From a virus: 37,514 nucleotides of DNA. Shown one piece after another: positions 1-9,165 of the stretch. The notes beneath the pieces were generated by a model. That model worked only from the letters and a program-made list of their open reading frames with translations, had not been told where the DNA came from and did not search any database. The stretch spans positions 1 through 37,514 of the IMG/VR virus record IMGVR_UViG_3300047551_000808; one strand, given 5' to 3'. Numbering within the stretch: position 1 is the stretch's first letter; every line of letters starts with the position of its first letter. The position numbers were made by a program, and so were the translations under genes.

Positions 1-981
1 TTACTTGCGGATATGGTCCTCCCCGCAGAAAAAATTTCATGGCTACGGGAAAACCCTAGTATTGGGAAGACAGCCTTTATCCTGGCTGGCGGCAATCAAC
101 ACTTTGCCGGAATAAACCCACGCGGCGGTCAAGAGAATACCAGGCTGCACTACACCTACAAATTCCTGCCGTTTACTTTGACCCAGGTTTATGCCGGTCG
201 TATGGCGCAGCAAATTTGCCAGCCTGATTACATAACCACTGACGCCACTGCTTGTGTTTCTAGCCTAAAAGTCTTGATGGACTGCCAAATGCTAGAGGCT
301 TACGGGTTTACCAGGTTCATTATCTTGGGTGTCGAGGACGCTGTAAGTAATTCCGTCCTGGAATTCTTTGGGGATGCTGGCGCCTCACTGACTATAAAAC
401 GGGAGGAAGAAGGTGTTTTGCCTAGCGCCTTTGATCAAAAAAACGGGGGATTCTACGTTGGGCAGGGCGCGGTGTTTGCGGTATTTCAAAGTGAAAAGGA
501 GGTCCTGCATTACGGGCTTACCCCGAAGGCTAGATTGTTATCAGCATATCATGCTGCCGAAATTACTAAGAATGCCATTGGACAGCGGGATGACGGAGAA
601 GGCTATGTCAATGCCATTGAAGGTGCGTTAGCGTATGGGCAGGTTAATCGCAAAGACGTTTCAATTGTTAAGTCTCATGGCACTGGAACCGCATCAAACA
701 ACGCTTCTGAAAGGGCTGCTTTATTTAGGACACTCAACAACTTTGTTGCCACTTCATACAAACAAAAAATAGGTCACACAATGGGTGCTTCGGGGTTGCT
801 AGAAACACTACTTTTGCTTGACAATGTAGCATGTGGTGTTGTACCAGGTATAGCGAACAGAACTGAAACTGATCATGTGTTTTTGTCTCAGGATTGTGAG
901 GCGCCTGATGGACTGATACTAAGTGTTGCGGCTGGTATGGGCAATGTGTATTCGGCTGCGATCTTTGAACCTGTGAGGTAG
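1..981 (+). CDS. 3-oxoacyl-ACP synthase (FabF/KAS II-like), 5'-truncated copy
   Basis: The frame is open from base 1, so the N-terminus is cut by the window edge; by comparison with the copy at 36473 about 47 residues are missing. Three thiolase-fold condensing-enzyme motifs are visible: the nucleophile in DATACVSSL (Cys codon 253-255), SHGTGT (His codon 676-678) and the KQKIGHTMGASG block (His codon 775-777). In full-length numbering these are about C132, H273 and H306. The C-to-H spacing (141) and H-to-H spacing (33) are close to E. coli FabF (C163, H303, H340), and the conserved Lys five residues before the second His is present. The family condenses acyl thioesters with malonyl-ACP. The gene follows an ACP gene on the circular map and is followed 4 bases later by the next gene. 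The assignment to the family is firm; the substrate is unknown. This is most likely the same locus as 36473-37514, as a strain variant. Confidence 0.9.
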   Translation, partial: LLADMVLPAEKISWLRENPSIGKTAFILAGGNQHFAGINPRGGQENTRLHYTYKFLPFTLTQVYAGRMAQQICQPDYITTDATACVSSLKVLMDCQMLEAYGFTRFIILGVEDAVSNSVLEFFGDAGASLTIKREEEGVLPSAFDQKNGGFYVGQGAVFAVFQSEKEVLHYGLTPKARLLSAYHAAEITKNAIGQRDDGEGYVNAIEGALAYGQVNRKDVSIVKSHGTGTASNNASERAALFRTLNNFVATSYKQKIGHTMGASGLLETLLLLDNVACGVVPGIANRTETDHVFLSQDCEAPDGLILSVAAGMGNVYSAAIFEPVR

Positions 982-985
982 TGAC

Positions 986-1432
986 ATGGCAAAAATGGTT
1001 GACAGCCGAGAGAAGGAATTAAGCGTCGAAGACATAATCGGCATCGCCGGAATGAATACCGACGCAGGGGTTCAGGTCGGGCAATTGATTCAGATGATCA
1101 ACGCTGAATTACAAATGCCTGACACGCTGTTCCTAAGACAAGGTAACACACTCTTCATCATTCACAAAGCAGAGCCCCGCGTGGGCTTTTTTCGCGCATT
1201 GAATGCTGATACTGCAAACAACTTCTTGCAAAACGGCACGGAGTTTATCAAAGCCTGCTACAAAATGGGCTTCGACACAATGGCGACTCAGTTTGATGAT
1301 CCGACTTTGCTGAGTATTTTCCGCTACATATCTCAAAATCCTCCTAACCCTGACATGGGTTATCAGGTAGAAAAGACGGAAGACGGGGGCTTTTATGTAA
1401 CTGTCCAGTGTGGACCAAGGCGGGAGGCATAA
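986..1432 (+). CDS. hypothetical 148-aa protein after the ketoacyl synthase
   Basis: I do not recognise this gene with confidence. It starts 4 bases after the ketoacyl synthase stop and ends 3 bases before the next gene, so it lies in one transcript with both. The protein is soluble-looking, mixed alpha/beta, with no signal peptide or membrane segment. A central stretch around residues 60-110 (VGFFRALNADTANNF, then KMGFDTMATQFDDPTLLSIF) resembles small GNAT-like proteins that sit next to internal virion proteins in short-tailed phages. No acetyl-CoA binding motif is clear, so that is only a hint. Its position between the acyl enzymes and the ejection proteins makes it a candidate partner of either. 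Confidence 0.75.
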   Translation: MAKMVDSREKELSVEDIIGIAGMNTDAGVQVGQLIQMINAELQMPDTLFLRQGNTLFIIHKAEPRVGFFRALNADTANNFLQNGTEFIKACYKMGFDTMATQFDDPTLLSIFRYISQNPPNPDMGYQVEKTEDGGFYVTVQCGPRREA

Positions 1433-1435
1433 AAG

Positions 1436-3547
1436 ATGAGCGCAGCCGTTAAAGCCGTTGGAAAAGTTGTATCCGGCGCAGTTGAAGCAGTTGGTAGCGC
1501 AGTAAAGACTGTTGTTGAGGTCGTCGAAAATACTGCTAGAGCCGTTGTAGAAAATCCTGAAATTCTTGTAATTGCAGTTGTTGCGCCGCAGATATTGCCT
1601 GCGATTGGCGTGCCTGCAATTGCTGTTCAACCGATCACGGCTGGTCTTATCTCAGCGTCTCAGGGCGGTGACATTGAGGACATTGGTAAGGCTGCGCTTG
1701 GCGCTTACATTGCACCACAAGTGGCTGGCAGGGTGGGCGGTGCGGTGGCGGAAGCAACGGCTGGCTCTTCATTGCAAAACGCTTTGGCGAGTGCAGCCGG
1801 TTCCGCTGCTGGCTCCGCAGCCGGTGCTGCAATTGTTGGTGGTGATGTTGGTAAAGCAGCGCTTTTAGGTGCTGCTGGTGGTGCTGGCGCTTCAGTTGGT
1901 CGTGAATTGGCTGCTTCGTATGAGTATGGCACCACACCATTTAGCGATCAAAACCGAGCATTGATTGCGCAAGATGCTGGCATTAACAAATTCAATCAAA
2001 TTGCAGCCGACATTGGATCAGGTGTTGCGCGTGGAGTTGTTGGCGGTGATTTTGAGGGTGAATTGACCAATGCAGTTTCCGGCATTGCAAACCGAGAAAT
2101 TGGTGAAATGTTGCGTGACGCATTCAAATCAACACCTGGCGCAAAAGAAACGCAGAAAGCGCAAGAGATTCTTGCTGCCGAACTTGATTCAAACCCTGTG
2201 TATCAAGAGCAAGTGCAGTTGGCGCAAATTGCTAACGGCAATGTGCCATTGAGCGTCGATCAACAAATTGATGCACTTGCAGAAGCGTTAGCGCGTGAAG
2301 AGTTTGATATTGCGGCAGAAGAAAATGCAATACAAACTGCTGCGCTACCTGCTGTTGCGCTGCCAGTCGCTAGTGCTGCTGCCCGTGCAGCAATGCAGTC
2401 TGCTCCACAAGTGGTAGCGCGAATTGCACGTTTTGCCGCAAATGATCCACGTTTTGCGCAAGTCATGGCAACAAACCCTTACGTTCAGCGTTTGCTTGCA
2501 TCGGCTGGCGTGAGCATTACGATCTCTTTGACTGGCGACACAGTGGTAACGCCTGCTACTCCGCCTGATCAATCCGCTGCTGAAACCGCACGTTTGAACC
2601 GTTATGCCGCTGACATTCAAAAAAGCCTGCCCAAAACCAATACGCAGCAAATTACACGTTTGGAAAATGCTGCACGCCAGGCTGAACTGTCGTCAGCGCG
2701 TGAAGAATTAGTGCGCTTGGATCGTCAAGGATATAACGTTGACAGAGAATTAAGCCGAGTTGATACGGAACTCAATCGTATTTCTCAGCAATTCCCGTTG
2801 ACTGAGCCAACGATTGACGCAACGCCTGAGTTTGAGCCTGGGACTCTGCCGCCTACTACGGCACCTGAAGTTGAGCCTGAAATCACTGTGCCACGCGCAC
2901 CTGAATTTACTCCGCTTCCGGAAGTTGAAGTTGCTCCTGGTCGTGCGCCTCAGATTGATATTGACGTGTCTCCTGGCACTCAGCCAAGTCCACGTCCAGC
3001 GACTAGACCTGGAACTCGCCCAGGCGAAAGACCGGCGGAGGAACCTGCGCCTGGAACAAGTCCAGTTACTCGTCCAGTTACGCGCCCTGATACTGCCGTT
3101 CGTCCAGGCGAAGAGCCTGCTGTTGAGCCGGTATCTGACAAAGAGCCAGCCTCTAGAACTGAGCCAGCAAGACCTGGTGGAACACGAACTGATGGTCGTC
3201 GTCCTGTTACTACTCAGCCAGTGGATATTGATGAACTGTTTACTGATGAGGAAATCCTTAATTTGATTCGTGAAAGTTTTGGTGAGGACTATCTTGAGGA
3301 TACGCAAGTTGAGGGAATGGAATCTGATACACAAACCGGCGGAAGATTCCCTGCTACCGTTGATATTGAAATGGCAGGTGCAGCAAAACGCCCTGACGTC
3401 CGCAAGTCGTTAAGTAGCCGCCAAGTTGGGCAGGGTGTGGCTGCGATTGTTGGAGATAAGGACCCGACTTTTGGCGGTGATCCTAACGTACAGCAAGACG
3501 TGTGGAACGTGCGTTCATTGAGACTGAGAAAGGCATTGGGACTATGA
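1436..3547 (+). CDS. putative internal virion / ejection protein (703 aa)
   Basis: This is a large protein without a catalytic motif that I can see. Residues 1-150 are rich in Ala, Gly and Val, with alternating amphipathic and hydrophobic stretches and glycine-zipper-like patterns (AAGSAAGSAAGAA), which suggests membrane insertion. The middle is helical and Ala/Gln rich. Residues about 455-595 form a low-complexity Pro/Glu/Thr/Arg segment with RPGTRPGERP-type repeats, followed by an acidic section with DELFTDEEILN. Podoviruses place such long, helical, Ala-rich proteins between tail and lysis genes as internal core proteins that enter the host envelope with the DNA. The function is inferred from size, composition and position. 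Its stop overlaps the next start as ATGA. Confidence 0.7.
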   Translation: MSAAVKAVGKVVSGAVEAVGSAVKTVVEVVENTARAVVENPEILVIAVVAPQILPAIGVPAIAVQPITAGLISASQGGDIEDIGKAALGAYIAPQVAGRVGGAVAEATAGSSLQNALASAAGSAAGSAAGAAIVGGDVGKAALLGAAGGAGASVGRELAASYEYGTTPFSDQNRALIAQDAGINKFNQIAADIGSGVARGVVGGDFEGELTNAVSGIANREIGEMLRDAFKSTPGAKETQKAQEILAAELDSNPVYQEQVQLAQIANGNVPLSVDQQIDALAEALAREEFDIAAEENAIQTAALPAVALPVASAAARAAMQSAPQVVARIARFAANDPRFAQVMATNPYVQRLLASAGVSITISLTGDTVVTPATPPDQSAAETARLNRYAADIQKSLPKTNTQQITRLENAARQAELSSAREELVRLDRQGYNVDRELSRVDTELNRISQQFPLTEPTIDATPEFEPGTLPPTTAPEVEPEITVPRAPEFTPLPEVEVAPGRAPQIDIDVSPGTQPSPRPATRPGTRPGERPAEEPAPGTSPVTRPVTRPDTAVRPGEEPAVEPVSDKEPASRTEPARPGGTRTDGRRPVTTQPVDIDELFTDEEILNLIRESFGEDYLEDTQVEGMESDTQTGGRFPATVDIEMAGAAKRPDVRKSLSSRQVGQGVAAIVGDKDPTFGGDPNVQQDVWNVRSLRLRKALGL

Positions 3548-4542
3548 AAACCATTGAAATGATGACTGGCGGCGGTATGAATACCGTGCAAGAAATGGCT
3601 GAAATGATCCGCAAGATGGGTCGCGGTAAAGATCGGATTCTTGCGCACATTACGCCGGAAGAAGCAGTCATGCTCAAGCGCATGGGCGGCAGAGGAACAA
3701 TCAATCCAATGACCGGCTTACCTGAGTTTCAGGATGACCTGGATCAGTGGTTTGATGACTACTATGCTAAAGGCGGCGGCGGTCAAACCTCTCAAGAATT
3801 TCCACTCAATGAAAGCCTTGGCGCAAACATTGATCAGCCTCAAGTTAACATTGTTCAGAATCGTGGTCCTGAGTTTGATACTGGATCGGGATATACCCGC
3901 AGTTACTTGCCGCCGGACTCATTGCAAGACATAGAAACGTCTGAGCGCATGGCAAGCCAGGAATTTCCCCTGAGTACCCGTGAAGCGCCTCCGGTCGAAG
4001 AAACATTTGCTCAAAGCGCAGAGCGTCGTCTGCGAGACATTCGTGGCACCTTGGATAAATATCCTAACCTTACTCGCCTTGCCAGCGGTACTGGTGCTGT
4101 ATTGGCGCAAGGTCTAATGGCTGCCCGTGCAAACAGACAATATCGCCAAATGGCTGATGAAGCACGTCGTCGCGCTCAACCATTCCGCGCTGCTGAAACT
4201 GAGGCTATGGGTCGTGCGACTGGCACCGGATTGACTCCGCAGCAATCGCAGGAACTTGAGAATGAGTTAGCCCGTGCCCGTCAAGGTTTGAGCCAGCGCA
4301 ACATTTCTACAGGTAGCGCTGCTGCTGGTGTCCAGGCTGGTCAGCGTCAAAGAGCGCAAAGCCTGGCACGCCGCGAGAGTTTCACCGAAGCATTGCGTCT
4401 TGCCAACATTGCAGATCAATATGAGGCACGCGCACTTGAGGCTGAACTGGCGCGTGATCAACAACTATCAAAACTGTTTGCAGACATTGTGGGTCGTGAA
4501 CTACAGGCTGCAACTCGCACGTCAAATGTGCCGCAACGTTAA
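3544..4542 (+). CDS. putative internal virion protein (332 aa)
   Basis: I chose the ATG at 3544, which overlaps the previous stop (ATGA), over an upstream in-frame ATG at 3502 that would overlap the preceding gene by 46 bases. The N-terminus is Met and Gly rich (MKTIEMMTGGGMNTVQEMAE), then a disordered Gln/Ser/Pro region, and from about residue 165 a long helical region rich in Ala, Arg, Glu and Gln (for example ARANRQYRQMADEARRRAQ) with no Cys. No enzyme motif is visible. It is the second of four consecutive large helical proteins and is probably packaged with the DNA or part of an internal core. Assignment rests on composition and context. Confidence 0.65.
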   Translation: MKTIEMMTGGGMNTVQEMAEMIRKMGRGKDRILAHITPEEAVMLKRMGGRGTINPMTGLPEFQDDLDQWFDDYYAKGGGGQTSQEFPLNESLGANIDQPQVNIVQNRGPEFDTGSGYTRSYLPPDSLQDIETSERMASQEFPLSTREAPPVEETFAQSAERRLRDIRGTLDKYPNLTRLASGTGAVLAQGLMAARANRQYRQMADEARRRAQPFRAAETEAMGRATGTGLTPQQSQELENELARARQGLSQRNISTGSAAAGVQAGQRQRAQSLARRESFTEALRLANIADQYEARALEAELARDQQLSKLFADIVGRELQAATRTSNVPQR

Positions 4543-4551
4543 GGAGGTGCT

Positions 4552-5931
4552 ATGGAGCAAAATGGAACCAGTACTCTACCGGATACGCTTGGCACTGTGC
4601 CGACTGCGCTCACTGGTTTGGGCAAAGAAAAAAGCGTTACCGGACGAGCAAACGTTGCAAGACAGCAATTGCCAGCCCTCTTCAAAGGTCGTGCGCAAGC
4701 GGAAGCCGAAGCAGAGTTTGGAAAGTTTGAGCGCGATCAAGACGTCGCCAAAAAGACAGCCCAAGCAGAGCGCACCCTTGCCGACAAAAGCCGTGAGGAA
4801 ACGCAAGCCCTCGAAGCAGGCATAAAGCCATACAAAGAGTTTGAGGTTCCTGAGTACAAGGCATCGGACTACGCTGCCAATACTGCCATTCGGATCGTTA
4901 CAGCACTTGCATTGGGTGGCGTAGCCAAGTCTAGCGCAATGGGTCAATTGCAAGCCATTCGCTCTATGCAGGAAGCAGAGGATCGCGGTTTGCGCGATTC
5001 CTTTACTGCTGCCCGTATGAAGTTTGATGAGGCTGAAAAGTCCCGGATCGACAACAATAAGATGCTCAAGGATCGGTTTGATCGCATGATGAACTTGTTG
5101 TCTAGGGATCGCAATGCAGCATTGGCTGAAGCAAAGATTATTGAGGCGAAAATGGGACAGGGCATTATTGCTGCCCAGTTGCGTGCCGGTAACTATTCCA
5201 AGGCTTACGATCTATTTAACAAGGCAATTGAAGCAGGCGACAAGATTGCTCTTGAGCAAATGAAGCAGGCTGCAAAGCCAGCCAAGGTTCAGCAATTGCC
5301 TTCCGACCTAGTTAAGTCGTTTGAGAACGTGGGTCAAACCAATGTTGCGCTTAATCGCGCTGCACAAACTGCCAAGCCTGAATTCTTTGGTGTTGCGCCA
5401 AGTGATGCAATTGCTGATCTGATCGTGTCCGGTGTTGAGAAGGACTTGCCAGTTGGCGACATTATGAAAGGTCTTGGCGTCAATGCACCTAGAGTTACCC
5501 GCGAAACGGTTGAGTGGTGGAAAGATTACCAGGCGTTTGTTGCTCAAACCCGTAATAAATTATTCGGCGCAACATTGACCCCCCGTGAGGCTGGAGATTT
5601 CCGTAAATTTACGATTGGTCCTGCTACCGATCCAAAGGTTGCTGCTGATTACTTTAACCGTCAATTGCAGATCATTGCCCAGGCTGTTGAGCGTGAGCGT
5701 GCCAAGGGACGCACTCGCGGTGTGGATGATGCTGTCATTGGCTCATATCTTGATCTACCCAAAGATCAGGTGACGCCAGGCGGTAGCAATGCGCCTGCTG
5801 CTGGCGGTGGTCAAAGACAGGCATTTGCTACTGAGGCTGAAGCCGATGCTGCTTTTGCGGCTGGCAAGATTGGTGATGGTTCCAAGATTACTATTGGCGG
5901 TCGCAACGCTACTTATCGGGCAGGTCAATAA
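4552..5931 (+). CDS. putative internal virion protein (459 aa)
   Basis: The start has a strong ribosome binding site (AAGGAGG, 7 bases upstream). The protein is almost entirely helical and charged: residues 40-100 look like a coiled coil (AEAEAEFGKFERDQDVAKK), then a hydrophobic patch near residues 108-125 (IRIVTALALGGVAKSSAMG), then further helices. The C-terminus (from about residue 400) is Gly/Ala rich. It has no recognised enzymatic motif. Like its neighbours it fits a DNA-ejection or inner-core protein of a short-tailed phage. The stop overlaps the next ATG by one base (TAATG), indicating translational coupling. Confidence 0.65.
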   Translation: MEQNGTSTLPDTLGTVPTALTGLGKEKSVTGRANVARQQLPALFKGRAQAEAEAEFGKFERDQDVAKKTAQAERTLADKSREETQALEAGIKPYKEFEVPEYKASDYAANTAIRIVTALALGGVAKSSAMGQLQAIRSMQEAEDRGLRDSFTAARMKFDEAEKSRIDNNKMLKDRFDRMMNLLSRDRNAALAEAKIIEAKMGQGIIAAQLRAGNYSKAYDLFNKAIEAGDKIALEQMKQAAKPAKVQQLPSDLVKSFENVGQTNVALNRAAQTAKPEFFGVAPSDAIADLIVSGVEKDLPVGDIMKGLGVNAPRVTRETVEWWKDYQAFVAQTRNKLFGATLTPREAGDFRKFTIGPATDPKVAADYFNRQLQIIAQAVERERAKGRTRGVDDAVIGSYLDLPKDQVTPGGSNAPAAGGGQRQAFATEAEADAAFAAGKIGDGSKITIGGRNATYRAGQ

Positions 5932-8393
5932 TGGCTATTCAATACGAAGACACTCCGCAGCCACGCCGTAGTCGTATTGAGTACGAATCTGAGCCTGCGC
6001 CTGCGCCAAAGAAAAACGAATCTTTCACAATTGCTTCAAGTCCGCAGGCTAAAAGCCTGGCTGATCAAATTCCAGTCAGTGACCAGGACCGTGAGGCTGC
6101 ACGTCTTGCTGCGCAAATTCCCCCTGAAAAGCGAGTCCAGCCAGTAAGTCCACTAGAGTCTGCGCTTATGGCTATGTCTGCTATTCCAGTATTGGGTGGC
6201 GGCGCACGCCTGGCACAGTTGGGACTGCGTGGATCGCAGCGTCTTGCGCCTTATGCTGCCCGTGCTGCCGAACTATTCATTCCGAAAACTGGCGTTGAAC
6301 TGGCTAAACGTACAGCATTAACTGGTACGGGCGCGGCTGCTGCTCAAGCCGCAAGCAATCTATTGCCGGAAGACACAAGCCCATTGACACGTTTCGGCGT
6401 TGAGACTGGTACAGGATTGGCTGTCGAAGGTGCCGCTGGCGCTGGTCGATCTGCTTTGCGTTCATTACGCCCGATTCTGCCCGGTGGTCCGCAGCGTGCT
6501 GGTGAGCGCGTTGTGCGTGAGTTTGAGCCACAACAGATTCAAACCCTGCCTCAAGTATCTGAGCGCTCGTCCAGTGTCATGCGCCGTATGCAGGAAGCAT
6601 TGCGCGGCGCACCAAAAGAAGAAGCGATTGACGTTACTGAACTGTCTCGCATTCTTGGTACGGAGGCTGCAAAGACCCGTGCTGGTGGTGGCGCTTTGGC
6701 AGAACGTTTGGCTGCTGGAACTGAGCGCAGGCTGTCTGACATAAGCAGACCACGCACGTCAGCAGAGATTGGTCAAGAAGCCCGTCAAATTGTTGACACC
6801 AGGTTGAGTGCTTTGAAGAAAGCGAGAGAGCAAGAGGTGGACATTAACAAGTCTGCCGCTTTTAACCTGGCAAGAAACCAAGAGCGTGCTGGTCGTCGCG
6901 TCAATGAAACCGCTGCGTTTAAGGATGCAGAGGCAAAACTTGCCGCAATGAAGATTGATCCTGAAACCAAGTTGCCGTTAACGACTGGCGAGACTGGCTC
7001 ACAAATTGATCTAGTGCGCCGTGAGTTAACAGGTGTGATCTTGGACCCCATGACTGGTGAAACTCGCCGTGTTGGTGTGTCCTTCCAAAAACTTGAGGAC
7101 TTGCGCCGCAAACTAGGTGATCGTGCAGCAGGCTTACCTGCCGAGGGTTATGACGCCATTGGGCAACAACAAGCAGGCAATCTGAAAACCCTGGTCGAAA
7201 ACGTGATGAAAGAGTTTACCGGGGGTGCCTTTGATCCGAAATCAGGATTAACTAAGGGCGGAGACTTTGAAAAGTATCTGCTTGACTACCGTAAGGCTTC
7301 GGAGCCTATCAACGCTTTCCGTACTAGCCTTGGTCAAAAACTTACTGGTCGTGCCGAAACTGATCTGTCCCGCTTTGTGACGGATGAACAAGCGCTGCCC
7401 AAAGCAATCTTTTCTAGTCCGCGAAACGTTGACGACTTTATTGCGCTGGCTGGCGGAGATACGGCTGTCGTTGAAAGACTGGCACGAAACTTTGTAAGCC
7501 GCGAGTTGGCTGGCGCTACGCCAAAGCAGATCAATAACTTCCTGCAAACAAACAGCGCATGGCTGGCTAAATTTCCGACAGTGCGTGATGACTTCGCTAA
7601 GTTTGCTCAGAAGGCAACGCAAGAGACTGACGTTCAAAAACGCCTGGCTACCCGCACTGAACAACGTGCTGGACGCTTTGAGTTGGGACGTGATCCTGCC
7701 GAGCAAGCCCGTAACTTCAATGCTCTGATCAAGACCGGCAGTGCCAATGATCTTGCCGCTGCTGGACGTACTCTGTCACAAACCCCGGAGGGTGCTGAAC
7801 TCTTCAAGCGTGGTGTGCGTGACGTCCTTGGCACCGAGAATCCTGGCAGTCTAGAGCGCGTGTATCGGGATCGTATCCGTCCTGCAATGAATGCTTCCGG
7901 ATTGTACAGACCTGACGAACTGAACTTTGTCGATCAGTCGATCCGTGACATTGTGCAGGTGCAAAACGCCGTGAACCAGGCTATGAGCCGTGCTTCTCAA
8001 ATCCCTGGCGCTGAGACAAGTGCTGCCCAGTTGACTCGCCTGATCAATGAGGAAGTTAGCCAAATGAAGAAGGGTGGCGTCATGGCTACCGTCATTCTTG
8101 GTGCATTGCTCAAGGGTGCAGATACGCTTGGCTTGCCAACCCCTAGCCCTGGATACTTAGTCGGTGGAGCCGGTGTTGGCGCGGCACTAGCCAAAGACTC
8201 GTATTTGCAGTACAACAATAGAATCCGTGAAGCGGTTAACGATATTGTGACTGATCCAGTTAAACTGCGGCAGGTCATGTCGGCACCCCCGGCGCAGCGT
8301 GAGGGTGTGCTTGGCAGGATGATCCGTCAGACCACTGGCGTCGCGCTTGGTGTTTCAACGCCTGAAGTGGAGGAAGTCAATGCCCCTGAGTAA
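5931..8393 (+). CDS. putative large internal virion / ejection protein (820 aa)
   Basis: This is the largest gene in the window. The N-terminal 45 residues are polar and Pro-rich, likely disordered. Residues about 75-180 hold several amphipathic or hydrophobic segments rich in Ala and Gly (ALMAMSAIPVLGGGARLAQLG). The long middle is charged and helical, with many Arg/Glu and Thr/Glu repeats. Near residues 720-765 there is a likely membrane-active hairpin (MATVILGALLKGA, then YLVGGAGVGAALAKD). Large proteins with membrane-active segments at this map position are typical of podovirus ejection proteins that extend the tail across the envelope. I see no lytic transglycosylase motif. Its end overlaps the next gene by 14 bases. 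Confidence 0.7.
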   Translation: MAIQYEDTPQPRRSRIEYESEPAPAPKKNESFTIASSPQAKSLADQIPVSDQDREAARLAAQIPPEKRVQPVSPLESALMAMSAIPVLGGGARLAQLGLRGSQRLAPYAARAAELFIPKTGVELAKRTALTGTGAAAAQAASNLLPEDTSPLTRFGVETGTGLAVEGAAGAGRSALRSLRPILPGGPQRAGERVVREFEPQQIQTLPQVSERSSSVMRRMQEALRGAPKEEAIDVTELSRILGTEAAKTRAGGGALAERLAAGTERRLSDISRPRTSAEIGQEARQIVDTRLSALKKAREQEVDINKSAAFNLARNQERAGRRVNETAAFKDAEAKLAAMKIDPETKLPLTTGETGSQIDLVRRELTGVILDPMTGETRRVGVSFQKLEDLRRKLGDRAAGLPAEGYDAIGQQQAGNLKTLVENVMKEFTGGAFDPKSGLTKGGDFEKYLLDYRKASEPINAFRTSLGQKLTGRAETDLSRFVTDEQALPKAIFSSPRNVDDFIALAGGDTAVVERLARNFVSRELAGATPKQINNFLQTNSAWLAKFPTVRDDFAKFAQKATQETDVQKRLATRTEQRAGRFELGRDPAEQARNFNALIKTGSANDLAAAGRTLSQTPEGAELFKRGVRDVLGTENPGSLERVYRDRIRPAMNASGLYRPDELNFVDQSIRDIVQVQNAVNQAMSRASQIPGAETSAAQLTRLINEEVSQMKKGGVMATVILGALLKGADTLGLPTPSPGYLVGGAGVGAALAKDSYLQYNNRIREAVNDIVTDPVKLRQVMSAPPAQREGVLGRMIRQTTGVALGVSTPEVEEVNAPE

Positions 8394-8562
8394 AGGTTCT
8401 AGTCAAAAGACTATCAGCAAAAACATTGGTGAAATGGTCCGCAAGTTTAAGGAAAGCGGCAAGATTGGTTCGTCCCGTCCTGCCAATATCCGTGCTGCGG
8501 TTAAGCAAGCGGCGGCGGCTGCCTACACTTCGGCACGCAAAAGCAGAAAGGCAAAACGATGA
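8380..8562 (+). CDS. small basic helical protein (60 aa)
   Basis: I chose the ATG at 8380, preceded by GGAGGAAGT, over the longer in-frame start at 8347. It overlaps the end of the large upstream gene. The protein is very basic with an Ala-rich helix and ends in KSRKAKR. Residues GEMVRKFKESGKIGSSRPAN look like a short two-helix unit. Small Lys/Arg-rich proteins of this kind are common between tail/ejection and lysis genes in podoviruses and may be minor virion or DNA-associated components. No specific function can be assigned. Confidence 0.75.
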   Translation: MPLSKGSSQKTISKNIGEMVRKFKESGKIGSSRPANIRAAVKQAAAAAYTSARKSRKAKR

Positions 8563-8744
8563 GCGCTTACCAGGAATATGAAAACGGTAATGACTACCGT
8601 AAAAGCCAGCCAGGTGACACGGAAGAAATGAAGAAACTCACTGACATGCGCAAGGCGCGTGAGGCTGCAAAGGGAACGTCGATGCTATTGGGTGATCGGC
8701 GTATGAAGCGCGAGAAGCGTGACAATAGAAAGATGGAGAGATGA
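8559..8744 (+). CDS. small charged hypothetical protein (61 aa)
   Basis: The start overlaps the previous stop as ATGA, so it is probably translated by coupling. The protein is hydrophilic, highly charged (KLTDMRKAREAAKG, then RRMKREKRDNRKMER) and likely helical in its second half, with no Cys and no hydrophobic segment. I recognise no family. It belongs to a run of very short genes (8380-9394) between the ejection proteins and the lysis cassette, all in the same orientation with overlapping ends. Confidence 0.7.
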   Translation: MSAYQEYENGNDYRKSQPGDTEEMKKLTDMRKAREAAKGTSMLLGDRRMKREKRDNRKMER

Positions 8745-8944
8745 GCAAGAAGAGCAAGGGCGTAAACCCTGAACTTGAAGAGGCAATCAATAAATTGCTC
8801 AAAGAGGTAATGCAAGACTCTACTGCTTCGTTGACTGATAAGACCAAGGTACTTGATAGGGCACTAAAACTTGAACAGATCAAACAAAAAATCAGCGACG
8901 ATGAGTGGGGCAAAGGATTTTTCACTGAAGAAGGAGAAGAGTAA
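8741..8944 (+). CDS. small helical hypothetical protein (67 aa)
   Basis: It starts at an ATGA overlap with the previous gene and ends at a TAATG overlap with the next. The sequence is helical and charged (PELEEAINKLLKEVMQDSTA, then TKVLDRALKLEQIKQKIS). Two amphipathic helices separated by a short linker would be compatible with a small adaptor or dimerising protein. No family is recognised and no catalytic residues stand out. Confidence 0.7.
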   Translation: MSKKSKGVNPELEEAINKLLKEVMQDSTASLTDKTKVLDRALKLEQIKQKISDDEWGKGFFTEEGEE

Positions 8945-9165
8945 TGATGGACGGGGCTGCGTTGAAAATAGTACGGGTGGCGATGGAGGTTCTCTCTATG
9001 CGGTTATTGACCATCCTGGCTATGGGTATGAGTTTCCTGCTCGCTTGTTGGGCGATGTGGGAACCTACTTGGGAGAGGATGGGAACGGCTGGATTTTTTG
9101 CCGTGTGTATTTATTTACCGTGCATTAGTTGGGAAAGGAAAAATCGAAATGATGAAGATCAGTAA
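8944..9165 (+). CDS. small two-helix membrane protein, holin-like (73 aa)
   Basis: The ATG at 8944 follows GAAGGAGAAGAG. Two hydrophobic segments are visible, at residues about 19-41 (LLTILAMGMSFLLACWAMW) and about 48-62 (GFFAVCIYLPCI), with a charged C-terminal tail (ERKNRNDEDQ). The length, two membrane helices and charged tail are those of a class II holin or pinholin-like protein, and the lysis gene lies 1.5 kb downstream. A more holin-like three-helix protein sits directly before the endolysin, so this one could instead be an antiholin or an unrelated small membrane protein. Confidence 0.65.
   Translation: MMDGAALKIVRVAMEVLSMRLLTILAMGMSFLLACWAMWEPTWERMGTAGFFAVCIYLPCISWERKNRNDEDQ

Noticed and set aside
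1133-1630. Minus-strand frame of 165 codons
   Set aside because: It lies opposite two well-supported plus-strand genes and shows no conserved features.
2750-3334. Minus-strand frame of 194 codons opposite the ejection protein gene
   Set aside because: Its Arg/Ser/Trp-rich translation is the mirror of the Pro/Glu/Arg repeats on the coding strand.
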